From contig JABFFZ010000040.1 in the NCBI GenBank assembly GCA_013112725.1, positions 1 through 49,594 on the forward strand: a stretch of 49,594 nucleotides of DNA, in the 5' to 3' direction. Positions 22,457 to 31,514 of this stretch are shown here, one piece after another. Source of the DNA: Chloroflexota bacterium. Its GTDB lineage: Bacteria > Chloroflexota > Anaerolineae > Promineifilales > Promineifilaceae. Within the stretch, counting starts at the first letter, position 1. Each line of letters begins with the position of its first letter. The translations under genes and the position numbers were made by a program. The notes under the pieces were generated by a model. It made no database searches. It saw nothing but the letters and a program-made list of their open reading frames with translations, and was not told the DNA's origin.

Positions 22457-23710
22457 TCAAATCACCGTCCCATCAGGAATACTCGCCCCTTTCGGCACAA
22501 TCACAATACCATCCCGCACCACCCAGTTCTCATGCTCCTCATCCACCCGATTAGGCAGGGCGCGAATGGTGACGTGCGCTCCAATACGGGCATTTTTGTC
22601 TACAATCGCCTGTTCGATGTATGAACCTGCGCCAATGCCCACATCCGGCCGGCCAAGCCGCCGATTTTCTTCCTTCATTTCGTTCGATTCATAAAAATCA
22701 GACCCCATCAACACCGTAGATTTAATGGTGGTATGTGGGCCAATGATGCTGCGAATGCCCAACACAGAATTCGTGATGGTGGCATCGGTTACACGACACC
22801 CATCTGTTAGCAATACATGTTTCAGCCGGGCGTCATGGATTTCCGAGGGCGGCATAAAACGGGCACGGGTATAGATTGGCGTGCGTGGCGAATAGAAATC
22901 AAAGGGGGCATCAGGCGCGGCCATGGCCAGGTTTACTTCGTAAAAGCGGCGAATCGTCCCAATATCTTCCCAGTATCCTTCAAAAACGTACCCCATCAAC
23001 TTCTTTTCGTGCATGGCGCGAGGGATAATATCTTTACCAAAATCATCCCCCTCTCCCTCTAGCATTTCCATTAAGGTGTGGGTGTTGAAAACGTAAATCC
23101 CCATGGAAGCCATAAATGGCTTTTCGGCGCCCTCCCAACTTTCCAAACCGGCCAGTTTATCGCGTGTGGGTTTCTCTGTGAAATTGATGATGCGATTTTC
23201 TTTATTTAGTTTCAATATACCTAATCCAGGTGCGGCATCCCAATCTACAGGCTGCACGGCCATCGTTACATCCGCACCATTGTCCACATGGAACTGCACA
23301 AATTTACGATAATCCATGCGATAGAGATGGTCGCCGGCCAGGATAAGGGTGTATGGGGTATGAGCTTCCCGAATTTCAATTAGTTGTTTGCGCACGGCAT
23401 CGGCCGTGCCCTGGTACCAGTCGGCGCTGTGGGGCGTTTGCTCCGCTGCCAATATCTGTACCCAGCCGGATGTAAATACATCCCGGTTGTAGGTTCGGAA
23501 AACATGCCGGTGGAGGGAAACGGAATTGTACTGGGTGAGTATGGCGATTTTGTCAATGCCGGCGTGTAGACAGTTGCTCATGGGAATATCAATCAGACGG
23601 TATTTGCCGGCCAGAGGCACAGCCGGCTTGGCTCGTTCTTTTGTAAGAGGATAGAGCCGTGTGCCGACGCCGCCGCCCAGTATGAGGCCTAACACATCTT
23701 GCATCTGCAT
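22457..23710 (-). CDS. glgC: Glucose-1-phosphate adenylyltransferase
   Basis: A protein of 417 residues. LILGGGVGTRLYPLTKERAK is the nucleotide-binding signature of ADP-glucose pyrophosphorylases, with KPAVPLAGKYRLIDIPMSN, the LILAGDHLYRMDY motif and a C-terminal left-handed beta-helix (VTDATITNSVLGIRS). It makes ADP-glucose for glycogen. An AAGGA 8 nt before the ATG at 23710 sets the start; an upstream ATG would add 11 residues. No other glycogen genes are adjacent. It contains no ACGGCCGT word. Confidence 0.96.
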   Translation of the reverse strand: MQMQDVLGLILGGGVGTRLYPLTKERAKPAVPLAGKYRLIDIPMSNCLHAGIDKIAILTQYNSVSLHRHVFRTYNRDVFTSGWVQILAAEQTPHSADWYQGTADAVRKQLIEIREAHTPYTLILAGDHLYRMDYRKFVQFHVDNGADVTMAVQPVDWDAAPGLGILKLNKENRIINFTEKPTRDKLAGLESWEGAEKPFMASMGIYVFNTHTLMEMLEGEGDDFGKDIIPRAMHEKKLMGYVFEGYWEDIGTIRRFYEVNLAMAAPDAPFDFYSPRTPIYTRARFMPPSEIHDARLKHVLLTDGCRVTDATITNSVLGIRSIIGPHTTIKSTVLMGSDFYESNEMKEENRRLGRPDVGIGAGSYIEQAIVDKNARIGAHVTIRALPNRVDEEHENWVVRDGIVIVPKGASIPDGTVI

Positions 23711-23800
23711 AGTCGTTTTCCTTATTATGCTGTTACCATCCACTAGAATGTTGAAACTTTTCCCTAATTAAAACAAATATCACCGCTTTTTGCCAGTGCT

Positions 23801-23828
23801 TTGCCTCACGGAACACTTGTGCTATGAT
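23801..23828 (+). promoter_or_regulatory. Extended -10 promoter
   Basis: TTGCCT (23801-23806), a 16-nt spacer, and TGC-TATGAT (-10 at 23823-23828). It lies 20 bp before the start at 23848 and argues against an in-frame ATG at 23824. Confidence 0.6.
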
Positions 23829-23847
23829 CGGTGTGATTGAGGAAAAA

Positions 23848-24282
23848 ATGAGCCGATTGATTCAAATTGAAAACCAGACAACCATTAGGAATCGTAACCG
23901 GCGCAGTATTGCCGAAATGCTGCGGCTGTTGATGCAAAAACCAGGTTTCGATGAAGAAGCCAAAGATATGGCGGCTGCTATTGTTTTATTATTGCGGGAG
24001 ATTTACGATGGGGTGGAACAGGCGGCCGTGGCCTGGGAGAAAAAAGATTACTGGTTGAAGGCGGAGCGGTTTATGCGGGAGTGGCGTTGGACGCTGGAAA
24101 TGGCGGCGGATATGGATGATGTGATCCGGCACGAAGCCTGGGATTTGTTGCCAGAATTGTGGGGTGATTTGGTGACCAAATTTGATGATCTGAAAATAAA
24201 GACGATGACACGCGATGCCACATTATGGCGCGGCGCATACCAAAGACTTTTGGCAGAATCACCGGTGCAGTACCCCTGGTAA
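23848..24282 (+). CDS. Unknown helical protein, 144 residues
   Basis: Not recognised. It starts MSRLIQIENQTTIRNRNRRS after GAGG and is helical throughout, with DEEAKDMAAAIVLLLREIYD and WEKKDYWLKAERFMREWRWT blocks rich in Trp and acidic residues, and no membrane helix or cysteine. It looks like a small cytosolic or regulatory protein. It has its own promoter and terminator, so it is an independent unit. Confidence 0.75.
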   Translation: MSRLIQIENQTTIRNRNRRSIAEMLRLLMQKPGFDEEAKDMAAAIVLLLREIYDGVEQAAVAWEKKDYWLKAERFMREWRWTLEMAADMDDVIRHEAWDLLPELWGDLVTKFDDLKIKTMTRDATLWRGAYQRLLAESPVQYPW

Positions 24283-24283
24283 C

Positions 24284-24318
24284 AAAAAAGACCAGCCTGC
24301 TAAGCTGGTCTTTTTTTT
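24284..24318. terminator. Bidirectional intrinsic terminator
   Basis: AAAAAAGACCAGC and GCTGGTCTTTTTTTT with a 7-nt loop. It serves the 144-residue gene and probably the convergent small gene at 24359-24541. Confidence 0.92.
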
Positions 24319-24358
24319 GGGGCGTGAGGGGTGGTTGATCAGCATATGTGGATAGTCA

Positions 24359-24541
24359 TTAGTGTTCGATAATGGTTTGCAGTTTTTGTTGGATGAGGCT
24401 GTCAACGGCCGTTGTCGGTGTGGTACGCATACGCAAGACGACTTCGCGGATACCATCAATCTGGCGGGCCAGCATGACGGGGTTTGGCAAGTTATTGTTT
24501 ATCTGGGGCTTAACCGGTTTGGGTGGTTGTGCCTGATTCAT
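24359..24541 (-). CDS. Unknown 60-residue protein
   Basis: Not recognised. It begins MNQAQPPKPVKPQINNNLPN and has a helix IDGIREVVLRMRTTPTTAVD. GGAG 8 nt before the ATG and the shared terminator downstream argue that it is a real small gene. No signal peptide or metal motif. Confidence 0.5.
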   Translation of the reverse strand: MNQAQPPKPVKPQINNNLPNPVMLARQIDGIREVVLRMRTTPTTAVDSLIQQKLQTIIEH

Positions 24542-24678
24542 TTCTTTTTCTCCATTTCTTGACAGATTTCTATAGCTTGATCTGATGTGCCTTATTGTAT
24601 GTGTTTATAGGTACTGTGGATGTAGTAACTCATGCGATACCGCTGTTAAATTTCTTACAAACAACAAAGGGGTGGGTG

Positions 24679-24772
24679 TAATCGTTCAGTTCCTCTGGAG
24701 ACTTGACAAGTTTTTACGTCTGCGTGGCGGCAACCGCCTCTGGTAATAAACTTGCCACGTTTGAACGCTTAC
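24679..24772. repeat. 94-bp dispersed palindromic repeat, copy B
   Basis: Reverse-oriented relative of 18153-18246 with identical length. The arm AAACTTGTCAAGTC is conserved, while the opposite arm has three changes, so the stem is partly decayed. It lies just behind the 3' end of the transferase gene. Confidence 0.8.
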
Positions 24773-24780
24773 AGGGCAGG

Positions 24781-25872
24781 TTATTTTTCAGTCGAGGGAG
24801 GAGGTGTTTGGGTTTGGGGGCTGAGCCAGATGAGGAAGGAAGACACGGCCGTGACCAACACCAGCCACACGCCAATCTTCACCAACCGGTTGGGCACTAA
24901 CACAGCCACCAGCCCAAAGAGCAAAGCCATCACGTAATACCCCAACACAATCCAACGCGTCGGTACACCCCGATCCGCCAGCCGAAAGTGAAGATGCTGC
25001 CGGTCGCCCTGGAAAGGCGGCTGCCCGCGCCGGATGCGGCTGATGATCAGCCACCCCACATCCAGAATGGGAATTGCCAGCACCAGCAGGGCGGTAGACA
25101 ATTTAGCCGGAGAAAGGATGGACAATGTGGCCAGGTTATACCCCAATATCCAGACGCCCGCGGTGCCCAAAAAGATGGAAGCCGGGGAGAAATTGAAGAT
25201 AAGAAAGCCGATGAGCGCACCCGCCAGCGCCAGCGGAAAGAGGGGCACGGTGGTTTGCTCTAGCCGGATACCGTGCCAGGCAAAAAGCAGGGCGGCAATG
25301 ACCCCCACGCCACAAGCCAACCCATCCAGCCCATCCAAAAAGTTGACGGCGTTGATCATGCCCACCACCCAAAATACGGTGATAACGTACACCACTGGTC
25401 GCCAGATAATGACCAGATTGGTGGCGGCGTCATATGTAAAAAACCACCGGAGTGGTGGTTCTAGCCATATCGCCGTTGTGGCAAATGGATTGGTAAACCG
25501 TTCGATGAAAATGATGTGGCCGATGGCAATGGCCGCCCCCACAAATTGAAAAAGGAACTGCCAGCGAGGCGGTAAATCATAGCCGTCATCGAGCAGCCCC
25601 CCCAGGAACATCACGGCCGTACCCAGCACCACCCCGCGCAATCGCAACGCATCCTGGGAATCTGCCGGCGGCAACAGCCAATAAATGAGCAAAATGCCTG
25701 CCAGATACCCGGCAAAAACGGGGATACCGCCGAGCTTGGGGATACGGCCGTGATGCTGCCGCCGCCCCCCCGGTTCCGCTATGATACCCAACCGAAAAGA
25801 AAGGTGCTTGGCAAAAGGAGTGGCGAGAACGGCCGTGCCCAATGCCGCCGCAAATGTGACCAGATGTACCAT
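24781..25872 (-). CDS. WecA/MraY-family undecaprenyl-phosphate glycosyl-1-phosphate transferase
   Basis: A protein of about 363 residues with roughly ten membrane helices. EPGGRRQHHGRIPKLGGIPV is the N-terminal signature, FLGGLLDDGYDLPPRWQF holds the catalytic Asp pair, and NAVNFLDGLDGLACG and GDRQHLHFRLADRG complete the family motifs. It links a sugar-phosphate from UDP-sugar to undecaprenyl phosphate for envelope polymers; WecA-type rather than MraY is suggested by the HLHFRL loop. I start at MVHLVTFAAA; an upstream ATG would include a repeat hairpin in the protein. A terminator-like hairpin (AACCACC/GGTGGTT plus T6) lies inside the gene near 25439-25459. Confidence 0.92.
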   Translation of the reverse strand: MVHLVTFAAALGTAVLATPFAKHLSFRLGIIAEPGGRRQHHGRIPKLGGIPVFAGYLAGILLIYWLLPPADSQDALRLRGVVLGTAVMFLGGLLDDGYDLPPRWQFLFQFVGAAIAIGHIIFIERFTNPFATTAIWLEPPLRWFFTYDAATNLVIIWRPVVYVITVFWVVGMINAVNFLDGLDGLACGVGVIAALLFAWHGIRLEQTTVPLFPLALAGALIGFLIFNFSPASIFLGTAGVWILGYNLATLSILSPAKLSTALLVLAIPILDVGWLIISRIRRGQPPFQGDRQHLHFRLADRGVPTRWIVLGYYVMALLFGLVAVLVPNRLVKIGVWLVLVTAVSSFLIWLSPQTQTPPPSTEK

Positions 25873-25884
25873 ATCTGAAAGAGG

Positions 25885-25918
25885 GTGAGCAGGTGAGCAG
25901 GTGATTGTCACCTGCTCA
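25885..25918. repeat. GTGAGCAG-word palindrome, copy 2
   Basis: GTGAGCAGGTGAGCAGGTGA is followed by TCACCTGCTC. It separates upp from the transferase gene. Confidence 0.75.
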
Positions 25919-25923
25919 TCCGC

Positions 25924-26544
25924 TTAACCTGTGCCAAACTGCCGGTCGCCGGCATCGCCCAGGCCGGGCACAATGAAACCAATATCGTTCAGGTGGGAAT
26001 CAATCTGGGCAATATGGATGGGCACATCCGGGTGGGCGGTGTGCAGCGCCCGAATCCCCTCCGGCGCGGCCAGCAGGCCAACAAATTTGATGCGCTGCGC
26101 TCCCCACTCTTTCAAAATGTCTACCGTGGCAATAGCCGAACCGCCAGTTGCCAGCATAGGGTCCAATACCAGGCAGACCTGCACCGTGGGGCTGGTGGGC
26201 AGTTTGTTGTAATACGAGACGGGTTTCAGTGTCTTCTCATCCCGGTACAGGCCAATGTGCCACACTTCCGCGCCCGGCATCATCTCCCAAATGCCATCCA
26301 CCATGCCCAATCCGGCGCGCAAAATGGGGATAAGACCAATTTGCTCACTCAGGTGGCGGCCAACGGCCGTGCCCATCGGCGTCTGCACTGTCAGCTCTTG
26401 TGTCTTCAAATCGGCCGTCGCTTCATAACACAGCAACATGGCCACTTCCCGGATCAGCTCCCGGAACTTCTTCGGTTCTGTCTGCACATCACGCATTAGC
26501 GTGAGTTTGTGTTTAACCAGGGGATGTTGTGATTCAAAAACCAT
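25924..26544 (-). CDS. upp: Uracil phosphoribosyltransferase
   Basis: A protein of 206 residues. It converts uracil and PRPP to UMP for pyrimidine salvage. [20 protein letters not shown] is the PRPP-binding loop, and [20 protein letters not shown] and [18 protein letters not shown] are the family-specific ends. GAGGAG 8 nt before the ATG at 26544 decides the start; an upstream frame would add 20 unconserved residues. Confidence 0.97.
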   Translation of the reverse strand: MVFESQHPLVKHKLTLMRDVQTEPKKFRELIREVAMLLCYEATADLKTQELTVQTPMGTAVGRHLSEQIGLIPILRAGLGMVDGIWEMMPGAEVWHIGLYRDEKTLKPVSYYNKLPTSPTVQVCLVLDPMLATGGSAIATVDILKEWGAQRIKFVGLLAAPEGIRALHTAHPDVPIHIAQIDSHLNDIGFIVPGLGDAGDRQFGTG

Positions 26545-26592
26545 TGTGGGTCTCCTCTTTTCCTTAATTTCCCGAATTGTACCGTAACGGGC

Positions 26593-26650
26593 AACGCCAG
26601 GCACAGACGCCCGATTGCAGTTTTCTAGTTGATGATGTCCTGTGCCGGGC
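26593..26650. repeat. Degenerate TGCCAGGCAC-type repeat
   Basis: GCCAGGCACAG and CTGTGCCGGGC face each other between the divergent upp and ruvB genes. It is a weaker relative of the repeats at 584 and 36489. Confidence 0.4.
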
Positions 26651-26713
26651 TACGCAATACGCCCGCCGTCACGTATAATCCCATCTAAAGACCACACAGG
26701 CAATAAACGACTT

Positions 26714-27775
26714 ATGACCGATAAAGCAGCGACGGAACGGCACATTTCTGCCCAGAAAAAAACAGAAGACCAGGGATTAGATGGCCTGCTACGGCCGCAG
26801 CGTCTGGATGATTTTACCGGGCAGGAAAAACTGAAAGCGAATCTGGCTATCCTGATTGAAGCAGCCAAAGGGCGGCAAGAACCACTGGATCACATTTTGT
26901 TTCATGGTCCGCCCGGGTTGGGCAAAACCACCTTGGCCCACGTGGTGGCCAACGAGATGAATGTGAACATTCGCATCACGGCCGGGCCGGCCATTGAGCG
27001 CACCGGCGACCTGGCGGCCATTCTCACCAACCTGCGTGCGGGCGACATCCTGTTTATTGATGAAGTACATCGCCTGGGGCGGGCGGTAGAGGAGATTCTC
27101 TATCCGGCGATGGAGGATTTTGTGCTAGACATTGTGGTGGGTAAGGGGCCGGGGGCGAAGAGTGTGCGCTTGAAGCTACCCCGTTTTACGGTAATTGGGG
27201 CCACCACCCGGCTGGCGTTGCTGACGGCGCCGCTGCGCGCCCGTTTTGGGGCGCAATACCGCATGGACTTTTATGAACTTGAAGCGGTGGAAAGTATTGT
27301 GACGCGCGGCGGCCGTATTCTGGGCGTGACCATTGATATGGCCGGAGCGGCCGAGATTGCCCGGCGCTCACGGGGCACACCCCGTGTGGCGCTGCGGCTG
27401 CTGCGGCGGGTGCGCGATTATGTGCAGGTGCGGGCGGGGGGAGAGATTACGGGAGGCACGGCCGTTGCCGCCCTTAACCTGCTGGAAATTGACGAACTCG
27501 GTCTTGATGACCTGGACCGCCGTGTCTTACGCGCCATCACTGAGAAGTTTGGCGGCGGCCCGGTAGGGCTGGAAACCATTGCCGCTTCCATCAGCGAAGA
27601 GGCAGACACCATCATGGATGTGGTAGAGCCATACCTGCTGCAATTAGGTTTCCTGGAACGCACCGCACGCGGTCGGGTGGCCACCCCCCATGCTTATCGC
27701 CATTTGGGTATTCCCCTGAAGGTTGTGGAGAAGCCGCTGCAGCCGGGGTTGTTTGTGGAGGAGATGAAAGATTAG
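26714..27775 (+). CDS. ruvB: Holliday junction DNA helicase RuvB
   Basis: A protein of 353 residues. Walker A is [13 protein letters not shown], Walker B is [10 protein letters not shown], sensor 1 is [20 protein letters not shown], and the C-terminal winged helix ends [14 protein letters not shown]. RuvB hexamers drive branch migration with RuvA. RuvA and RuvC are not adjacent. The ATG at 26714 fits the usual N-terminus; 24 more upstream codons are open but unlikely. DUF2905 follows, as often seen after ruvB. Confidence 0.97.
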   Translation: MTDKAATERHISAQKKTEDQGLDGLLRPQRLDDFTGQEKLKANLAILIEAAKGRQEPLDHILFHGPPGLGKTTLAHVVANEMNVNIRITAGPAIERTGDLAAILTNLRAGDILFIDEVHRLGRAVEEILYPAMEDFVLDIVVGKGPGAKSVRLKLPRFTVIGATTRLALLTAPLRARFGAQYRMDFYELEAVESIVTRGGRILGVTIDMAGAAEIARRSRGTPRVALRLLRRVRDYVQVRAGGEITGGTAVAALNLLEIDELGLDDLDRRVLRAITEKFGGGPVGLETIAASISEEADTIMDVVEPYLLQLGFLERTARGRVATPHAYRHLGIPLKVVEKPLQPGLFVEEMKD

Positions 27776-27815
27776 AGATCGGAGATTGTGAGGAAGCGCC
27801 AATCTCCAATCTCAT
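27770..27815. repeat. GAGATT-word palindrome, copy 5
   Basis: AGATTAGAGATCGGAGATTG is mirrored by AATCTCCAATCTCATC. It includes the ruvB stop and lies 12 bp before the DUF2905 gene. Confidence 0.75.
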
Positions 27816-27826
27816 CTTAAGGTACT

Positions 27827-28051
27827 ATGGTCGAATTTGGACGGATCCTCGTTATCATTGGTCTGGCTATCACCTTTAGCGGCCTTGTTATTCTGGTGGC
27901 GGCCAAACTATTTCCGGGGTTGAACCAGATGCCGGGTATGTTTATCTATGAAGGCGAAAATTTCAAAATTTTCTTCCCGTTGGGGGCGATGATTTTGATT
28001 AGCATCCTAGGTACCATTTTGCTCAACGTCATCATTCGCCTGTTTCGCTAA
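27827..28051 (+). CDS. DUF2905 membrane protein
   Basis: A protein of 74 residues with two membrane helices (ILVIIGLAITFSGLVILVAA and FFPLGAMILISILGTILLNV) joined by a loop with a GMFIYEGENFKIFFPL strand. This is the DUF2905 pattern, a small conserved family of unknown role that is often next to ruvB. Translation probably continues from the ruvB transcript across the GAGATT repeat. Confidence 0.85.
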   Translation: MVEFGRILVIIGLAITFSGLVILVAAKLFPGLNQMPGMFIYEGENFKIFFPLGAMILISILGTILLNVIIRLFR

Positions 28052-28070
28052 AAAACGGATGTGCTAATCG

Positions 28071-28099
28071 TTGACCAATCCGTACCCCTCCTCTATAAT
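28071..28099 (+). promoter_or_regulatory. Sigma70 promoter of the CNNM/CBS pair
   Basis: TTGACC (28071-28076), 17 nt, TATAAT (28094-28099). It predicts a leader of about 280 nt before the first start codon. Confidence 0.8.
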
Positions 28100-28104
28100 T
28101 TGGG

Positions 28105-28384
28105 CGGCTGGCGGAAGCTTGCCATACAAATTTGTTATGAGCGTTAGTTATCATACAACCAGGAAAATGAACGACCAATTCGGGTTGGGAGTTAAACACA
28201 GTTGATGGAATCCACCACCAACCCTGCTGATTTTGACAAACCTCCCCATTATCTCTCATACTCAAATAACGCCATTGGGGTAATCGGCCTGCCAGTTTAC
28301 GCGGGCATTTTTGTTTGGGGGTGTGGGCCGGGCACGGCCGTGTAACCCCCACCCCCTACCTTTCATCCATGTTTGCCGGAACGT
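28105..28384 (+). other. Long structured leader region without a gene
   Basis: The 333-bp gap before the transporter genes holds the promoter and this leader. Possible hairpins include CCAATTCGGGTTGG, GCCTGC/GCGGGC followed by ATTTTTGTTT (28289-28320), and a G-rich GGGGGTGTGG block facing AACCCCCACCCCC just before the start. This layout would suit attenuation or a riboswitch, but no known class is recognised. Confidence 0.35.
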
Positions 28385-29800
28385 ATGTTTTTTAACACGC
28401 TAACCATCCTCGCCGTTGTTTTCATTTGCATCTTCTTCAATGCCCTCTATGTGGCTGCCGAATTTGCCACCGTTTCCTCGCGCCGCACCCGCATTAGCCA
28501 ACTGGCCGGGCAGGGCAATCGCATGGCCCAACTGCTGCACCCCATCGTCGAAGACCGGCGCAAACTAGACAATTACGTCGCCACCTGCCAGATAGGCATC
28601 ACCATTTCTTCTCTGGTGGTAGGCGCTTACGGCCAAAATGTGATTGCCGCTGCCCTGGTTGGCCCGCTGGCACAGGCATTTGTCTGGCTGGAACCGGTAT
28701 TTGGTCGTATCTGGCTGGAATCGGCGATCTTGTTCGCGGAAGCGGCGGCGGCAACCGTGGCCGTCTTGCTGGTGTTGGCTTTCATCACCACGCTGCAAGT
28801 GATTCTGGGGGAACTGTTTCCCAAATCGGTGGCTATTCAGTACCCGGAGAAACTGGCCTCAGCCTGGTTTATTGTGCTGCCCATGCTGGCGTCGCGGCTG
28901 TTGTTTGCGCCGCTTATCTGGTTATTTAACGGCAGCGGCAATCTGGTCCTGCGCAGCTTTGGCCGGACTGTCAAAGAGAAAGGGATTCATGCTCATTCGC
29001 CGGAGGAAATTGAACTGCTGGTGACGGAAAGCCACGAAAGCGGCCTGCTGGATGATGAAGAGCGGCGGATGCTGCGTAACGCCTTTCGCCTACGTGATCT
29101 GACGGCGCGCCAGGTGATGGTACACCGCACCAGGATTGTGGCCGCGCCGCACCACACGCCAGTGGTGGAGTTGATGCGGTTGGCGATAGAAGCCGGCAAT
29201 TCGCGCATCCCCATTTACCAGGAAACGATAGATAACATCATTGGCTTCGTGCATGTCAAGGATTTGTTCCGGTTGCATGTGGCCGAGTCCGCGGACGCTT
29301 CCCTCAAATTCATCTTGCGTGACATTGTGTATGTGCCCGAAGCGCTGCCGGTGGTGGATGTGTGGCAGCGGCTGAATGCACGCGGTAACTACATGGCGAT
29401 TGTGTTTGACGAATATGGCGGTACCGCCGGGCTGATCACCTTTGAAGATTTGATTGAAGAGATATTTGGTGAATTACAAGATGAATTTGACGACGAAATG
29501 GCCCCCTACGCCCGTGACAAAGAAGGGCGCATTTACCTGCGCGGCGATTTGTTGATTACTGACGTGAACGAGTATTGGGAACTTAACCTGCCCGAAGATG
29601 CGGCCGATACCCTTAGCGGTCTCATTTTCAGCGAATTGGAACGCAAACCTGTTGTGGGCGATGAGGTTCATTTTGACGGCGTGACCATGCGTGTGGAAGC
29701 GATGGCCGACCAGGCGGTGTCGGAGCTTTCGCTCTGTTTGCCGCAAACGGCCGAGGAGACGGAAACGTTTGTAGAATGGGAAGTGGCCGATCATGAGTGA
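28385..29800 (+). CDS. CNNM/CBS/CorC-domain membrane protein 1
   Basis: A protein of about 471 residues of the hemolysin C/CorC family. Residues 1-200 form the DUF21 (CNNM) membrane domain (FNALYVAAEFATVSSRRTRI, LGELFPKSVAIQYPEKLA). A CBS pair follows (ARQVMVHRTRIV, IIGFVHVKDLF) and a C-terminal CorC domain (EFDDEMAPYARDKEGRIYLR). Members export or sense Mg2+ or Co2+. A TTG at 28373 is an alternative start; neither has a clear ribosome-binding site. It overlaps the second copy by 8 bp. Confidence 0.92.
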   Translation: MFFNTLTILAVVFICIFFNALYVAAEFATVSSRRTRISQLAGQGNRMAQLLHPIVEDRRKLDNYVATCQIGITISSLVVGAYGQNVIAAALVGPLAQAFVWLEPVFGRIWLESAILFAEAAAATVAVLLVLAFITTLQVILGELFPKSVAIQYPEKLASAWFIVLPMLASRLLFAPLIWLFNGSGNLVLRSFGRTVKEKGIHAHSPEEIELLVTESHESGLLDDEERRMLRNAFRLRDLTARQVMVHRTRIVAAPHHTPVVELMRLAIEAGNSRIPIYQETIDNIIGFVHVKDLFRLHVAESADASLKFILRDIVYVPEALPVVDVWQRLNARGNYMAIVFDEYGGTAGLITFEDLIEEIFGELQDEFDDEMAPYARDKEGRIYLRGDLLITDVNEYWELNLPEDAADTLSGLIFSELERKPVVGDEVHFDGVTMRVEAMADQAVSELSLCLPQTAEETETFVEWEVADHE

Positions 29801-31202
29801 ACTTTTTTTCCTGTTACTCACCGTTCCAGCCGTCAGCGTGATGACGACGGCGGTGCGCACCCAGGCGGCAGAGAGTGAGGCCGGATTTAGTTTCTTACTG
29901 AGCACCATTGTCCTGATTATGTTGTTTGTGTTGTTGAACGGCATTTATGTGGCGGCCGAATTTTCTATTATTGGCGTTCGGCCAACACAGATGGAACAGA
30001 TGGTGGACGAGGGTCACGGCCGTGCCCGCGCCGTCCTCGCTATCCTGGAATCGCGCCCCAAACAAGACCAATACATCGCTACCGCCCAACTGGGCATTAC
30101 CATCGCTTCCCTGGCCCTGGCGATGGTCGGCGAACCCCGCATTGCTCATCTCATTGAGCCTTATCTGGCGGCCTGGGGATTGGCCCCCGAAGCCATACAT
30201 ACCGTCAGTTACTTCATTGCCTTGGGGCTGCTAACCTATCTGCACGTGGTCTTGGGCGAGATGGTACCTAAATCGTTGGCCCTTACCGATGCGCCGAAAA
30301 TGGTGCTGCTGCTGGCCACGCCTATGCGCCTTTCCAGTCTGGTGTTGAAATACCCGGTGCATAGCCTGAACCGGGTGGGCTTGTGGCTGCTGCGCCTCTT
30401 CCGCATTCCGCCGGCGGAAGGTCACGCCCGCGTCAGCTCACCCGAGGAGATCGAACTGATCGTCACCGAAAGCGCCGAGGGTGGTTTGCTTAATGAAGAC
30501 GAGCAGGAGATGATCCTGAACATCTTTGAGTTCAGCGAGCGCACAGTGGGGCAGGTGATGACGCCGCGCACCAAAGTACAGGCCATCCCCCACGACGTGA
30601 CGCGGGACAATCTGTTCAAAATTGTGACCGAAAGCCGCCACAGTCGTTTTCCCGTTTACGTGAAAGACCGCGATCACATCATCGGCATCTTGCATCTAAA
30701 GGATTTGATCCGGCAGACGTTGGATGCGCCCGGCCGTTTTAACCTGCGTTCGCTGTTGCGCGCCGCGCCCGCTGTGCCCGAAGATTTGCCAGTGGAGACG
30801 CTCCTGGCTGCCTTTAAGCGACAGCGGTTGCACATGGCTATTGTGCTGGACGAGTTTGGCGGCATGGCCGGAGTGGTGACGCTAGAAGACCTGGTGGAGG
30901 AAGTGGTGGGCGAAGTGCGAGACGAGTTTGACCTGGAAAAAGAGCCATATGTGGAAATTGGCCCCGGCGTGTTGGAAGTGGCCGGGCATTATCTGGTGGA
31001 TGATTTTGACGAGGGGTTTTGGGGGGATGAAGAAGATTTGCCGGACGTAGAAACAGTCGGTGGACTATTGGTGACAAAGTTGGGCCGGCCACCACAAGTT
31101 GGCGATGAGGTTATTTACAACGACACCGTTCACCTGAAAGTTTTGGCGGTAGACGGCCGTGCTGTTTCCCGCATTCGCATCGAATTTCCCATCCCCGGAT
31201 AG
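29793..31202 (+). CDS. CNNM/CBS/CorC-domain membrane protein 2
   Basis: A protein of 469 residues and a paralog of the preceding gene, with the same order of DUF21 membrane domain (LNGIYVAAEFSIIGVRPTQM, VVLGEMVPKSLALTDAPK), CBS pair (VGQVMTPRTKVQAIP, IIGILHLKDLI) and CorC domain (EFDLEKEPYVEIGPGVLEVA). It has an extra N-terminal hydrophobic segment. The 8-bp overlap indicates coupled translation, and tandem CNNM genes may form a heteromeric transporter. Confidence 0.92.
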   Translation: MSELFFLLLTVPAVSVMTTAVRTQAAESEAGFSFLLSTIVLIMLFVLLNGIYVAAEFSIIGVRPTQMEQMVDEGHGRARAVLAILESRPKQDQYIATAQLGITIASLALAMVGEPRIAHLIEPYLAAWGLAPEAIHTVSYFIALGLLTYLHVVLGEMVPKSLALTDAPKMVLLLATPMRLSSLVLKYPVHSLNRVGLWLLRLFRIPPAEGHARVSSPEEIELIVTESAEGGLLNEDEQEMILNIFEFSERTVGQVMTPRTKVQAIPHDVTRDNLFKIVTESRHSRFPVYVKDRDHIIGILHLKDLIRQTLDAPGRFNLRSLLRAAPAVPEDLPVETLLAAFKRQRLHMAIVLDEFGGMAGVVTLEDLVEEVVGEVRDEFDLEKEPYVEIGPGVLEVAGHYLVDDFDEGFWGDEEDLPDVETVGGLLVTKLGRPPQVGDEVIYNDTVHLKVLAVDGRAVSRIRIEFPIPG

Positions 31203-31244
31203 GAAGATTCGTAATCCCGGTCTTGTGTGGGCCACCCATCACCC

Positions 31245-31503
31245 TTATCCCCTGACATGAGGATAGTGATTGCGGATATGCCGATCTTGAGAAATAAGCG
31301 TGTTATTGTCCAGGCTGGCATGGGCCACGATGAGACGGTCGAATGGATCGCGCGCCCATGAAAACGTAAGCGCCCGACCGACAATCCGGTTCAATTCTTT
31401 GTCGCAGACCATTAACCCCAGTCTTGCCGCCAAATCTGTGGTGATAATGTTCGAGTAAATTATAAATATCAGCGCGTAGCTCAGTGGGGGTTACTGTTTT
31501 CAT
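31245..31503 (-). pseudogene. Fused relic of an antitoxin-PIN toxin pair
   Basis: The minus strand begins MKTVTPTELRADIYNLLEH, the start of a Phd/YefM-type antitoxin. After about 18 codons, near 31450, the frame changes and reads TTDLAARLGLMVCDKELNRI and FDRLIVAHASLDNNTLISQD, the C-terminal half of a PIN toxin. An internal deletion has joined the 5' end of one gene to the 3' end of the other. Neither product can work. The promoter in front is still recognisable. Confidence 0.75.
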
Positions 31504-31514
31504 TTTTGCACCAC

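Noticed and set aside
28032..28352. Minus-strand frame in the transporter leader
   Set aside because: No ribosome-binding site, no family match, and it overlaps the DUF2905 gene end; the region fits a leader RNA better.
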